Source of the DNA: Rhizorhapis suberifaciens
Lineage (GTDB): Bacteria; Pseudomonadota; Alphaproteobacteria; Sphingomonadales; Sphingomonadaceae
Length of the DNA stretch: 64,000 bases
Direction: 5' to 3'
NCBI RefSeq assembly: GCF_014200045.1
Contig: NZ_JACHOV010000003.1
Location: 80,001-144,000 of the forward strand
Position numbers and translations under genes: made by a program
Notes under the pieces: model-generated
Database searches by the model: none
Seen by the model: the letters and a program-made list of their open reading frames with translations, nothing else
Told to the model about the DNA's origin: nothing
In this document: piece after piece, positions 9,336-18,112 of the stretch
Position numbering within the stretch: position 1 is the first letter of the stretch
How the letters are laid out: each line of letters opens with the position of its first letter

Positions 9336-9476
9336 GGCAGCGCCCTCTAGCGGGATTTTGAAGAAAGGGGAATGGCTCAGTTCCGTGCCCCGCTGCGCTT
9401 GAGGCCAATTTGGGTGCTGGACCTTATGTCTCTCACTCGCCATGCTAAGCGCTTAAAAGAATGGGAGAGTAACCCT

Positions 9477-11402
9477 ATGCGCCTTGCGCCGATCGTCGTC
9501 ATCGCCGCCCTCCTCATTACGCCCGCCTCCGCTCAGAACAGCAAACCAGCCGCCGCCCAGCCGATCGCCAACGACATTCCTGCCGCGCAAGATGTTGCTT
9601 ATCCTGGAACGATGCGGCTGATGGTGGATGCGACAGACATCAACCAGAATATCTTCCGTGTGCGCCAAGTCATTCCCGTGGCGGCGGGGCCAATGGTGCT
9701 GCTCTACCCCGAATGGCTGCCAGGCAATCATGGGCCGCGCGGACCCATAGACAAGCTGGTCGGGCTAAAGATCAGCGCGGGGGGCAAGACTGTGCCATGG
9801 GTGCGCGATCCCGTCGACGTCTACGCCTTTCACATAGATGTGCCGCAGGGATCCAAGGAGTTGAACCTGGAGTTCCAGTTTGTTTCGGCGACGGAGGATG
9901 ACCAGGGACGTATCGTCGTCACGCCCAATATGCTGAACCTGCAATGGTCATCGGTTTCACTCTATCCGGCGGGATATTACGTCCGCAACATTCCTGTGCA
10001 GGCGAGCGTCACCTACCCGGCGGGTTGGCAAGCAGCGACGGCGCTTCGGCCGACGAGTATGTCGGGAAACACAGTCACTTATGAGACGAGCGATTATGAC
10101 ACGCTGGTCGATTCGCCGGTTTTCGCGGGGCGTTATTTCAAGAGCGTGGCGCTAAGTCCGAAGGTGCGGCTCAACATGGTCGCCGACGAAGCTGCAGACC
10201 TGGCTTATACGCCCGCGCAGATGGCGCTCCATCAACGGCTGGTCGAAGAAGCACGAGCGCTTTTCGGCACTGAACATTATGACCATTATGATTTCCTGCT
10301 GGCGCTGAGCGAAAGCCTTGGCGGCATCGGCCTGGAACATCATCGCAGTTCCGAAAACAGCGTGGACCGGGAATATTTTTCCGGATGGGACAAGGGCCCC
10401 GGCCGCCGCAATCTGTTGCCCCATGAACTGGTCCACAGCTGGAACGGCAAATACCGTCGGCCGCAGGGCATCTGGACGCCTGATTTCCGGACGCCAATGC
10501 AGGACAATCTGCTTTGGGTTTATGAAGGGCAGACGCAATTCTGGGGTTATGTGCTGGGTGCGCGATCCGGGCTTTATTCCAAGGACCAGACGCTCGACGC
10601 CCTAGCCGCCATTACAGCAGGATTGGACCAGCGGGTCGGACGGAGCTGGCGGCCGCTGGAGGACACGACACATGATCCTATCATCGCTGCCCGGCGGCCC
10701 AAGCCCTGGACCAGCTGGCAGCGCTCTGAAGATTATTATAATGAGGGACTGCTGATCTGGCTGGAGGTCGATGGCCTGCTGCGGGAGCTGACACGAGGCC
10801 GCCGGTCGATGGATGATTTCGCGAAAGCCTTTTTTGGCGGACGTGAGGGAGACTGGGGCGTATCGGCCTATAACCTCAACGATGTGGTGACAGCGCTCAA
10901 TGGCCTGGCCCCTTATGATTGGGACGGCTTTCTGCATCAGCGGGTAAACCAAACCAATGCCGAGGCGCCCAAAGGGGGCCTTGCCAAAGGAGGATATCGT
11001 CTTGTTTATACCGAACAGCCCAACAGCACGGTCGCTCATTCCGAGGAGCGTACGGGCGCGGCCGATCTGATTTATGGGCCAGGAATTATCCTTTCCAAAT
11101 CGGGAAAAGTGACCGCCGTCATCTGGGACAGTCCAGCCTTTGACGCCGGACTTGCCGTGGGGATGAACGTGGTCGCGGTAAACGGCACGGCTTATTCTGC
11201 CGAACGCATGAAAAAGGCCATTTCGGAGAATAAAGGGCGCAAAAGTCCAATTGTGCTGTTGGTGCGATCGGGCGATAAATATCGTAATATTGAACTCGAT
11301 TATTCAGGTGGACTGGTTTATCCGCACCTGCAAAAGATAGAAAGATCAAGACCAGGTGAGGGTGAAAGCGGTATCGACCTGCTCCTGAAGGCGGCCAGCT
11401 AG
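9477..11402 (+). CDS. Secreted M61-family metallopeptidase with PDZ domain
   Basis: A 641-residue exported zinc peptidase. The signal peptide is residues 1-20 (MRLAPIVVIAALLITPASA). The N-terminal beta domain is followed by the thermolysin-like catalytic domain with HELVH at residues 316-320 and the likely third zinc ligand E350 in VYEGQTQFWG. A C-terminal PDZ domain runs from about residue 535 (GPGIILSKSGKVTAVIWDSPAFDAGL...). M61 enzymes are glycyl aminopeptidases acting in the periplasm or outside the cell. The ATG at 9477 follows GGGAGAG by about 7 bases and starts the signal peptide, so longer forms are rejected. Confidence 0.92.
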   Translation: MRLAPIVVIAALLITPASAQNSKPAAAQPIANDIPAAQDVAYPGTMRLMVDATDINQNIFRVRQVIPVAAGPMVLLYPEWLPGNHGPRGPIDKLVGLKISAGGKTVPWVRDPVDVYAFHIDVPQGSKELNLEFQFVSATEDDQGRIVVTPNMLNLQWSSVSLYPAGYYVRNIPVQASVTYPAGWQAATALRPTSMSGNTVTYETSDYDTLVDSPVFAGRYFKSVALSPKVRLNMVADEAADLAYTPAQMALHQRLVEEARALFGTEHYDHYDFLLALSESLGGIGLEHHRSSENSVDREYFSGWDKGPGRRNLLPHELVHSWNGKYRRPQGIWTPDFRTPMQDNLLWVYEGQTQFWGYVLGARSGLYSKDQTLDALAAITAGLDQRVGRSWRPLEDTTHDPIIAARRPKPWTSWQRSEDYYNEGLLIWLEVDGLLRELTRGRRSMDDFAKAFFGGREGDWGVSAYNLNDVVTALNGLAPYDWDGFLHQRVNQTNAEAPKGGLAKGGYRLVYTEQPNSTVAHSEERTGAADLIYGPGIILSKSGKVTAVIWDSPAFDAGLAVGMNVVAVNGTAYSAERMKKAISENKGRKSPIVLLVRSGDKYRNIELDYSGGLVYPHLQKIERSRPGEGESGIDLLLKAAS

Positions 11403-11431
11403 AACACTGATAAAGACAGGATTTGCTTGAA

Positions 11432-11974
11432 ATGAATATCGATCTGATCCCGGTCGGAGACGATCCGCCCAACAGCCTCAATGTAATAATTGAGGTGCCA
11501 GTCGGCGGCGAACCGGTCAAATATGAATTCGACAAGAAGTCGGGCGCGCTGTTCGTTGACCGCATCCTGCACACGCCGATGCGCTACCCCGCCAATTACG
11601 GCTTTGTTCCGCACACCCTTTCGCCCGATGGCGATCCACTTGATGCGCTGGTGGTGGCGCGCTCTCCCTTCGTGCCGGGCTGCGTCGTACGCGTGCGCCC
11701 GATCGCGGTGCTAAAACTGGAAGATGAAGCGGGCGGCGATGAAAAACTGCTGACTGTTCCGGTCGACGGCACCTTCCCTTATTACAGCAAGGTCGACGAG
11801 AAGGACGATTTGCCAGAGATCGTCATGCAGCAGATCGAGCACTTCTTCACCCACTACAAGGATCTGGAAGCCAAGAAGTGGGTGCGTATCGGCACTTGGG
11901 GTGATGCCGATGAGGCGCGCCGCGTCGTGCTGGAAGCTATAGACGCCGCTAAAAAGGCCAAAGCAGCGGCGTGA
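11432..11974 (+). CDS. ppa: Inorganic pyrophosphatase (family I)
   Basis: A 180-residue soluble enzyme hydrolysing pyrophosphate to two phosphates, pulling biosynthetic reactions forward. The Mg-binding block SPDGDPLDALVV gives D66, D68 and D71. Other active-site positions include E21, K30, E32, R44 and Y56 in NYGFVP. These match the bacterial hexameric enzyme. ATG at 11432 is taken as the start; a TTG nine bases upstream sits too close to the AGG ribosome site. A strong terminator hairpin follows the stop by 7 bases. Confidence 0.96.
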   Translation: MNIDLIPVGDDPPNSLNVIIEVPVGGEPVKYEFDKKSGALFVDRILHTPMRYPANYGFVPHTLSPDGDPLDALVVARSPFVPGCVVRVRPIAVLKLEDEAGGDEKLLTVPVDGTFPYYSKVDEKDDLPEIVMQQIEHFFTHYKDLEAKKWVRIGTWGDADEARRVVLEAIDAAKKAKAAA

Positions 11975-11981
11975 GAATGTT

Positions 11982-12007
11982 GATCCTCCCCGTTTACGGG
12001 GAGGATC
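11982..12007. terminator. Shared hairpin between convergent ppa and kinase genes
   Basis: A perfect 11-bp stem (11982-11992 with 11997-12007) closes a TTTA loop. It sits between the ppa stop and the stop of the leftward kinase gene. There is no long T run on either side, so it may act in both directions with Rho or protect 3-prime ends. Confidence 0.7.
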
Positions 12008-12013
12008 CAATTC

Positions 12014-13033
12014 CTAAGCCTTTGGCATCAATGCCTTCAGATCGGCTTCTGCTCGCGCGCCATAATGCGAAATGACTTCCGCCGCAGCGATCGCTCCCAT
12101 GGAAAGGCTTTCGCCAACCGGGCGGCCGCTCAGATAACCTGTAAGGAAACCGGCGGCGAAAAGATCTCCGGCTCCGGTGGTATCGACGACCTGCGGCACC
12201 GGTTCGGCGGCGACCTCGTACCGACTGCCATCCTGTACTGCGATAGCCCCCTTTTCACTGCGCGTCACAACCAGCGTCCGGACCTTGCCGGCAGTCGCAG
12301 CAACAGCCTTTTCGAAATTGTCCGTTTCGTTGAGCGATTTGATCTCGCCCTCATTAGCGAACAGGACATCGATTTGTCCATTGTCGATGAGCGCGCAGAA
12401 ATCGTCACGATGGCGCGCGATGCAGAAATTGTCCGACAGTGTGAAGGCGACCTCCCTACCCGCCTCGCGCGCCAGGGCGATGGCGGAGCGCATCGCCTTG
12501 CGCGGCTCCTCCGGGTCCCAAAGATAGCCTTCCAGATACAGCATCCGCGCCGAGGCAATCAGCTCTGGATCGAGGGCCGAAGCCGGAAGATATTGCGACG
12601 CCCCCAAAAAGGTGTTCATCGTGCGCTGCGCATCCGGCGTCACCAATATCAGGCAGCGGGCCGTTGGCACGCCTTCGTTACTTGCCGGCGTGGTGTAATG
12701 GATGCCGAGCGCGCGTATGTCATGCGCGAACACGCCACCCAGCTGATCCTCGCTGACCTGGCCAATGAAGCCGCACTTCATGCCCAAGGCCGCCATTCCC
12801 GCCAGCGTATTGGCGGCTGATCCTCCGCTCACTTCCAGGCCCGGTCCCATCTCGCCATAGAGGAGTTCGGCGGTTTCCGCATCGACGAGTTGCATAGCCC
12901 CCTTGTTGAGCGCGTGGCTGGCAATGAAGGCGTCGTCCGATTGTGCGATCACATCCACAATGGCGTTGCCTATGCCGACGATGTCCAGAGTAGCTTGGGT
13001 CACGGGATCTCCTGTCTTCAAATCATCCGCCAT
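12014..13033 (-). CDS. PfkB-family sugar/nucleoside kinase, adenosine kinase-like
   Basis: A 339-residue ribokinase-fold enzyme. The N-terminal substrate side shows VVGIGNAIVDVI-type sequence (here IVGIGNAIVDVIAQ) and GGSAANTLAG. The C-terminal ATP site has DTTGAGDLFAAGFL with the catalytic Asp and the anion-hole GAGD. The N-terminal layout resembles bacterial adenosine kinase-type PfkB proteins, which phosphorylate the 5-hydroxyl of adenosine or a related nucleoside. Substrate is inferred from similarity only; a ribokinase or carbohydrate kinase role is possible. It is monocistronic and convergent with ppa. Confidence 0.85.
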   Translation of the reverse strand: MADDLKTGDPVTQATLDIVGIGNAIVDVIAQSDDAFIASHALNKGAMQLVDAETAELLYGEMGPGLEVSGGSAANTLAGMAALGMKCGFIGQVSEDQLGGVFAHDIRALGIHYTTPASNEGVPTARCLILVTPDAQRTMNTFLGASQYLPASALDPELIASARMLYLEGYLWDPEEPRKAMRSAIALAREAGREVAFTLSDNFCIARHRDDFCALIDNGQIDVLFANEGEIKSLNETDNFEKAVAATAGKVRTLVVTRSEKGAIAVQDGSRYEVAAEPVPQVVDTTGAGDLFAAGFLTGYLSGRPVGESLSMGAIAAAEVISHYGARAEADLKALMPKA

Positions 13034-13115
13034 TCAACTCACATGGCCTATAGCGCGGATTGTTGCGATGCAATGTGGATTGACCAGGCGTGCGACCTTG
13101 CGCAATGGAAGCACG

Positions 13116-13487
13116 ATGATTGATCGTCGTTTCGTTGCGGCCTCGCTTGCGCTGCCGCTCATATTGTCTGCCTGCGTTTCCGCCCCCGTCAGCAAGGCGC
13201 CCACCTCTGTTCCTGATCGCAGCGCCGCTGCCTATGGCAAAGCGCCCGTGGGCCTTGCCGGTGCGGATGCGCGCAAATTGGTGGCGTTGTTTGGGCAACC
13301 CCGGCTGGACGTGCGCGAGCGCACCGTAAGAAAGCTGCAATTTTCCAATGGACGATGCGTGCTCGACGCCTATCTTTATGTGCTCGGCAACAAGCGGGAG
13401 CCCGTCGTCACCCATGTCGATACCCGCCTGGCGACCGGAGCAGATGTGGATCAGAACAGCTGCATCCAGTCACTAAGGGCGGAATAG
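13116..13487 (+). CDS. Small putative lipoprotein
   Basis: A 123-residue exported protein with a basic N-terminus, a hydrophobic core (FVAASLALPLILS) and a lipobox LSAC, so the mature N-terminal Cys would be lipidated and membrane-anchored. The mature part has a conserved-looking LVALFGQPRLDVRERTVRKLQF segment and two further Cys residues (RCVLDAY and SCIQSL) that may form a disulfide. The gene divergently faces the kinase gene and converges on the cyclophilin with 5 bases between. The segment resembles small SmpA/OmlA-like lipoproteins in its LFGxP motif, but this is weak. Confidence 0.8.
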   Translation: MIDRRFVAASLALPLILSACVSAPVSKAPTSVPDRSAAAYGKAPVGLAGADARKLVALFGQPRLDVRERTVRKLQFSNGRCVLDAYLYVLGNKREPVVTHVDTRLATGADVDQNSCIQSLRAE

Positions 13488-13492
13488 CGCGC

Positions 13493-13945
13493 TTATTCGG
13501 GCACGCGCATCTTCACGATCTTGCCGGGATTTGCTGGCGGCTCACCCTTCGGCAGCGCATCAATGTGCTCCATGCCTTCGATGACCTCACCCCAGACGGT
13601 ATATTGGCGGTCGAGGAACGTCGCATCATCGAAGCAGATGAAGAACTGGCTATTGGCGCTGTTCGGGTTCGACGAGCGCGCCATCGAGCAGACCCCCCGG
13701 ACATGAGGTTCACTGTTGAACTCAGCCGGCAGGTCGGGTCGCTGAGAACCGCCCATGCCGGTCCCTGTGGGGTCGCCGCCCTGCGCCATGAAACCGGGGA
13801 TGACCCGGTGGAAGACGACGCCGTCATAAAAACCCTCATTGGCCAGCTCGCTGATCTGCGCGACATGTTTGGGCGCAAGGTCGGGCCGCAGCTTGATGAC
13901 GACATCGCCGCCATCCAGGGTCATGATGAGAGTGTCGCCGGCCAT
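13493..13945 (-). CDS. Cyclophilin-type peptidyl-prolyl isomerase, cytosolic
   Basis: A 150-residue single-domain cyclophilin catalysing cis-trans isomerisation of prolyl bonds. The catalytic block FHRVIPGFMAQGGD is at residues 45-58, with R47, F52 and Q55 in the expected places. NSQFFICFDDATFLD gives the second half of the active site. There is no signal peptide, so it is the cytoplasmic (PpiB-like) form. Length is typical of compact bacterial cyclophilins. Transcription is leftward, away from mgtE. Confidence 0.95.
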   Translation of the reverse strand: MAGDTLIMTLDGGDVVIKLRPDLAPKHVAQISELANEGFYDGVVFHRVIPGFMAQGGDPTGTGMGGSQRPDLPAEFNSEPHVRGVCSMARSSNPNSANSQFFICFDDATFLDRQYTVWGEVIEGMEHIDALPKGEPPANPGKIVKMRVPE

Positions 13946-14125
13946 GATCGTCTCCTAAAGTGAGAGTCTTGAATGAAGTGAATGCGCCGATATAGAGCCT
14001 GTCAGCCGGTTTGGAACCCCCCTTCTACCGCTTTCTGGGCGCTTCATTGAACAGAGCCCAAGCATTGCAATTATATGTTCCTTGGGCGAAAGGGAGCGGA
14101 CCAAGGGCGCAAAAGGGAGACGGCG

Positions 14126-15550
14126 ATGAGCGATACCGATGTCACCCAGTCGCCGCCCGAAGCGGAAGAGCTGCCCCATGACACCCGGCTCGATGAGGAC
14201 GACCGGCTGAAACCGGAGTTTGTTTCCTCCGTTCTCGATCATGTCGAAGAAGGACAGGACGAAGAGGCGCGGGACCTGGTCCGTCCCCTGCACCCTGCCG
14301 ATATCGCGGATTTGTTCGAACTTACGCCCTCGGACCGCCGCGCCTCGCTGGCCGGCGCGTTGGGCGAGTTGGTGACGGCAGAAGTGCTGTCCGAACTTAA
14401 CGATTATGTCCGTGAAGACCTGATCGGCGCGTTGGCGCCCGAGCAGGTGGCCGAATTCGCAACCCAGCTCGATACTGACGACGCCGTCGCGATCATTGAG
14501 GACATGGAGGAAGAGGACCAGCAGGCGGTCCTGGAAGCGCTGGACCCCGAAGATCGCGCCGCGATTGAGGACGCCCTTTCCTATCCTGAAGAGTCCGCCG
14601 GCCGCCTGATGCAGCGCGACCTGGTCGCGGTGCCGGAATATATGACCGTGGGGCAGGTCATCGACTATCTGCGTGAGCATGGCGACCTCACCACCGATTT
14701 CTGGGAAATTTTCATTGTCGATGAGCAGCATAAGCCCATCGGCACCTGTCAGCTGAGCTGGATCCTGCGCTGTCCCCGCGGCGTTCCACTTTCCGACGTC
14801 ATGAAGCGGGAGCAAACGCTGATCCCGGTCGATATGGATCAGGAGGAAGTGGCGCTCCGTTTTCAGAAATACGCGCTGATCTCCGCCGCAGTCATTGACG
14901 GCAATGGCCGTCTGGTCGGCATGATCACAGTGGACGACATCGTTCACATCATTCAGGAAGAAGCCGGCGAGGACATCTTGCGGCTGTCCGGCGCTGGCGA
15001 AGGCGACATCAACGAGCCGATCCGCGACAGTTATAAGAGTCGCGTTCGCTGGCTGGTGGCCAATTTGGGCACCGCCCTTGTGGCATCGTCAATCATCGCT
15101 TTTTTCGAAGGTGCCATCGAACAGATGGTGGCGCTGGCGGTGCTGATGCCGATCGTCGCCTCCATAGGCGGCAACGCCGGCACGCAGACAATGGCGGTCA
15201 GCGTTCGCGCGCTAGCCATGAACCAGCTTACGCAATCGAATACCTGGCGCATCGTCGGGCGGGAAATCCGCGTGGCGATGCTGAACGGGTTCACAATCGC
15301 GATGCTGATCGGTTTGGGCGTGGGGTTGGTCTTCGGCAACTACATGCTGGGGCTGGTGGTAGCGTGCGCCATGCTGATCAACATCGTGGTGGCGGGATGC
15401 GTTGGAGTCATGGTGCCGGTCCTGCTGGAACGGTTCGACCAGGACCCTGCGGTCGCCTCTTCGGTATTCGTGACGATGATAACCGACTCCATGGGCTTCT
15501 TCGCCTTCCTGGGGCTCTCGGTGGCAAGCGGCATGGTTAGCTTGGGCTAA
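14126..15550 (+). CDS. mgtE: Magnesium transporter MgtE
   Basis: A 474-residue Mg2+ channel. The cytosolic N domain (about residues 45-150) is built of short helical repeats. A CBS pair follows (about 155-275, with HKPIGTCQLSWIL and GRLVGMITVDDIVHII), then a plug helix and five C-terminal transmembrane helices beginning WLVANLGTALVASSII. The pore segment includes the signature PIVASIGGNAGTQTM. MgtE closes when its cytosolic domain binds Mg2+. ATG at 14126 follows AAGGGAGA; an upstream in-frame start gives a poor leader. No Mg riboswitch-like structure is evident in the 180 bases upstream. Confidence 0.95.
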   Translation: MSDTDVTQSPPEAEELPHDTRLDEDDRLKPEFVSSVLDHVEEGQDEEARDLVRPLHPADIADLFELTPSDRRASLAGALGELVTAEVLSELNDYVREDLIGALAPEQVAEFATQLDTDDAVAIIEDMEEEDQQAVLEALDPEDRAAIEDALSYPEESAGRLMQRDLVAVPEYMTVGQVIDYLREHGDLTTDFWEIFIVDEQHKPIGTCQLSWILRCPRGVPLSDVMKREQTLIPVDMDQEEVALRFQKYALISAAVIDGNGRLVGMITVDDIVHIIQEEAGEDILRLSGAGEGDINEPIRDSYKSRVRWLVANLGTALVASSIIAFFEGAIEQMVALAVLMPIVASIGGNAGTQTMAVSVRALAMNQLTQSNTWRIVGREIRVAMLNGFTIAMLIGLGVGLVFGNYMLGLVVACAMLINIVVAGCVGVMVPVLLERFDQDPAVASSVFVTMITDSMGFFAFLGLSVASGMVSLG

Positions 15551-15694
15551 AGCGGTTTCGAGGAAGAGGGAATCATCTGCCAACTCGAAAATCGCGCAAA
15601 ACCGATAAATCTTTGACTTGATCCGGTTCAACCTGAACGGGATCCAGATTGAGTCCCGCTTGATCCCGGGGCTCGTCACGGCCATCTTTATCCC

Positions 15695-16096
15695 ATGTCC
15701 CTGCATATCACCAAAATTGCGTTTCGATGCGAAAGCATTGCCGAACTGCGCGAATGGTTGGAAGCAAAGGCCGATATTGGCGAGGCATATCTCACCACGC
15801 GCTATCTACCCAAGCGGCAGGAGGAGATGACGGGCGGCTCGCTCTATTGGATTCTGAACCACCGCTTTGCCGGGCGCAGCCCACTCTTGGGCTTTGCCGA
15901 CGCTCCGGACGGCCGGATAAGAATCCGGCTGGAACCGCGCCTCATTGCAGTACAATCCGTTCCAAGGCGGGCACATCAGGGTTGGCGGTATCTGGAAGAG
16001 GCAGATGCTCCACCCGACCTCACAGGATCGGAGGACGGCATCTCCGAAATGCCGCCACGCCTGTTGGGAGAACTGACGCGCCTGGGGCTAGTCTGA
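15695..16096 (+). CDS. DUF1489 family protein
   Basis: A 133-residue cytosolic protein matching the alphaproteobacterial DUF1489 family. It begins with MSLHITKIAFRCES and carries the hallmark VPRRAHQGWRYL near residues 88-99, which is where the family is most conserved. The central TRYLPKRQEEMTGGSLYWIL segment is also typical. Function is unknown. It lies 144 bases after mgtE in the same direction and converges on eipA. An AAAGCGGTTT/AAAACCG pair in the upstream gap could fold but has no T tract. Confidence 0.85.
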   Translation: MSLHITKIAFRCESIAELREWLEAKADIGEAYLTTRYLPKRQEEMTGGSLYWILNHRFAGRSPLLGFADAPDGRIRIRLEPRLIAVQSVPRRAHQGWRYLEEADAPPDLTGSEDGISEMPPRLLGELTRLGLV

Positions 16097-16164
16097 ACCG
16101 CTTTTGCTGCCGTGGTTGGCGTGCCGTCAGACGAGTCCGTCTCGCTCGCAATCGCTTTAACCGA

Positions 16165-16932
16165 TCAGAAAGGCAGCCAGTTCGATTTCTCGGTGAACTT
16201 CATATAGCCGACATTCGCCCCCAGCCGGTAGCCGACGCCCAAACGAATGGGAATGAGCACCACGTCGCCGCGCCGCAGGTAACTGGCCGTAAAACCGCCG
16301 ACCAGATAGGCCGCGCCTTCGCCGGCCGGATAGCGCTTAAAGATATCCTGGGTGTCGTAGAGGTTATAGACAAGCACGAAACTTTTTGATGCATTACCGC
16401 CGACGTCGAATCCGACTGACGGGCCGGTCCAATAGACCTCTCTTTGACCTTCCACCTTGTGATAGAGCGTGCCGGAGCCATAGCGAAGGCCCACGACGAA
16501 CGCGCCGCTCGCCTCTCGTCCAGCGACATAAGCATTGGGTTCGCCCTGGTCGTTCAGGATTTTCTCGATAATGCCGGCGAGCCCTTCGGCCCCCTTTCCG
16601 AAAACACCTTCAGCGGCGCCAATCAAATCGTCTTTTTGATAAACTTGAGACGATGCTGCCGCGCCATGCGCTGAAGGGGGCGCCGCACCGGCAGCATTGC
16701 CCTGAGTATCTGCCTGTTGATTATACACACTGCCGTCCACCGGCATGTCTTGCGCCGAAGACGTCGCGGGCGGCGTGCTTGGAGCATTCTCAGAAGGCAC
16801 AGGTGCAAGGTCGGCGTCGATAGCGCTATTGGGGTCCACCGACCGCACCTGCGCCTGCACGGGCGATATTCCGACCGAGAGCAAGGCGGCTAGGCCGGCA
16901 AGTCCAGTGACAAAAGCACGCATGATATTCAT
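16165..16932 (-). CDS. eipA: EipA-like (DUF1134) periplasmic envelope protein
   Basis: A 255-residue exported protein. The signal peptide covers residues 1-27 (ending PVQA). A Pro/Ala/Gln-rich linker of about 70 residues follows. The DUF1134 domain occupies roughly residues 95-255, with DLIGAAEGVFGKGAEGLAG, the SVGFDVGGNASKSFVLVYNL block and a VGYRLGANVGYMKFTEK ending. EipA of Brucella is a small beta-barrel periplasmic protein needed for envelope integrity. The linker is longer than in many relatives. It is monocistronic. Confidence 0.88.
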   Translation of the reverse strand: MNIMRAFVTGLAGLAALLSVGISPVQAQVRSVDPNSAIDADLAPVPSENAPSTPPATSSAQDMPVDGSVYNQQADTQGNAAGAAPPSAHGAAASSQVYQKDDLIGAAEGVFGKGAEGLAGIIEKILNDQGEPNAYVAGREASGAFVVGLRYGSGTLYHKVEGQREVYWTGPSVGFDVGGNASKSFVLVYNLYDTQDIFKRYPAGEGAAYLVGGFTASYLRRGDVVLIPIRLGVGYRLGANVGYMKFTEKSNWLPF

Positions 16933-17118
16933 ATCCCCCGCAAAAATCTTTGGTCCCGATTATCTCCGCGCAACATGAAACAGCAATGAACGGGCGGCGA
17001 CCCGAGTCGAATTTACGCCAGACGGCGCGAAAAGACACCCGAAAGGCGCTGGAAAACTGCGGATTCGGGAACCAAGCAAAAAAATTTGGCAACAAGCCCT
17101 CCATAGCCGCCAAGCAGG

Positions 17119-17146
17119 TTGATAAGAACCGCGGCTCTCGTTATAG
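17119..17146 (+). promoter_or_regulatory. Sigma-70-type promoter of tRNA-Ser
   Basis: TTGATA at 17119-17124 and TTATAG at 17141-17146 are separated by 16 bases. The predicted start is near 17153, about 40 bases before the mature tRNA. No experimental support; position and match make it plausible. Confidence 0.6.
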
Positions 17147-17193
17147 CCCCTGTCCTTGCAAGCCAGCGCGTCTTTGCCGCGCAGTGCCGATGC

Positions 17194-17286
17194 GGAGACG
17201 TGGGTGAGTGGCTGAAACCAGCGGTTTGCTAAACCGCCGTAGGGGTTAATTCCCTACCGAGGGTTCGAATCCCTCCGTCTCCGCCA
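17194..17286 (+). tRNA. tRNA-Ser(GCT)
   Basis: Acceptor strand GGAGACG (17194-17200) pairs with CGTCTCC (17276-17282), followed by discriminator G and an encoded CCA. The anticodon stem GCGGT/ACCGC encloses loop TTGCTAA with anticodon GCT at 17228-17230, reading AGC and AGU. A long variable arm (GTAGGGG...CCCTAC) is the class II mark of serine tRNA. The T arm has GGTTCGAATCC. Accessory genes begin immediately to the right. Confidence 0.98.
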
Positions 17287-17471
17287 CCATTTCCTTCCAT
17301 AAGCGGCTGATTTTTCTGTGAAAATGGAAGGATATAGCTCAGCGCGTGCCTGAATCGTGATCGGGAAGGAAATGCCTGGGCTGACGAACTGCCAGATCGC
17401 CACACCACCGCATCCTTTGACAAAAGACTTTTTGCGAAAGATAAAAATGATCATGATCCTGAAGGCAAGTC

Positions 17472-17852
17472 ATGTTCACGCACATCATGGTAGGCGCTGA
17501 TGATATCGAGGCTTCGAAGGCATTCTATGATGCCATATTCCAAGTCTTGGGAATAGCTGCTGGCGAGAGGGATCCATTAGGCCGGATATTCTACCGGACG
17601 CCCACTGGATCATTCGGAATCACCAAGCCGATCGACGGCCAAAGGGCGTCGGCAGCAAATGGGGGAACAATCGGCTTTGCGGCCGTCTCGCGGGAGCAGG
17701 TTGAAGCATGGCACGATGCCGGCGTAAAGGCGGGGGGCGTCACTTGCGAGGCGCCGCCCGGCGTTCGGGAACCTTTCAGGGCTTATGCAGCCTATCTTCG
17801 CGATCCCGTCGGTAATAAGCTTTGTGTATCATGCATGTTAGGAGGGGATTGA
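17472..17852 (+). CDS. VOC (glyoxalase/dioxygenase fold) family protein
   Basis: A 126-residue single VOC-fold protein. The N-terminal MFTHIMVGADDIEASKAFYDAIF and C-terminal YAAYLRDPVGNKLCVSC are the two halves of the beta-alpha-beta-beta-beta fold. H4 is a likely metal ligand, while the usual last Glu ligand appears to be replaced in the DPVGNKLCV strand (K/L region). Such orphan VOC proteins act as small metal-dependent lyases, dioxygenases or binding proteins; the reaction is not predictable. It is the first gene right of the tRNA. Its last bases abut a decayed transposase fragment. Confidence 0.8.
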   Translation: MFTHIMVGADDIEASKAFYDAIFQVLGIAAGERDPLGRIFYRTPTGSFGITKPIDGQRASAANGGTIGFAAVSREQVEAWHDAGVKAGGVTCEAPPGVREPFRAYAAYLRDPVGNKLCVSCMLGGD

Positions 17853-17966
17853 TCCCATCGCCTTGCGTCCATGCCTGGCAAGGCAAACGGCGGCGGTGCT
17901 AGGCCTTTGGCGGCGACGGATGATGTAGAAGCCATTGATGTACTGGAAGATGGCAGCCTTTGCCTG
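17850..17966 (-). pseudogene. Remnant of an IS3-family transposase (orfB C-terminus)
   Basis: On the minus strand, 17966-17925 reads QAKAAIFQYINGFY, the well-known end of the IS3-family integrase core that is normally followed by NxRRRHSALG. Here the frame continues IIRRRQRP and then degenerates; a second frame (about 17885-17850) reads QAWTQGDGINP, suggesting a frameshift. A TGA directly precedes the fragment. Nothing else of the IS survives. Assignment rests on the 14-residue motif, so moderate confidence. Confidence 0.55.
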
Positions 17967-18112
17967 TCATCGGCAAACGCTCACATGTAGAGCGCACGGT
18001 TCAGCCGGACGGTGTATTCCGCATCCGGGTTGGTTGCGCTGCTGCCGCTCAACCGTTCGATTACCGCTGCAAACGCCAGATCGCGCCGCCTCTCAAACGG
18101 ACCCGATGACAG

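Noticed and set aside
13946-14125. Possible Mg-responsive riboswitch before mgtE
   Set aside because: No multi-helix M-box-like pattern or terminator was visible in the 180-base gap. Structure search was not possible here.
17229-17454. Minus-strand frames reading GGDGGIRTLGRE and RRRRDSNPR
   Set aside because: They lie over the 3-prime half of tRNA-Ser. This is the well-known false translation of antisense tRNA and is not a gene.
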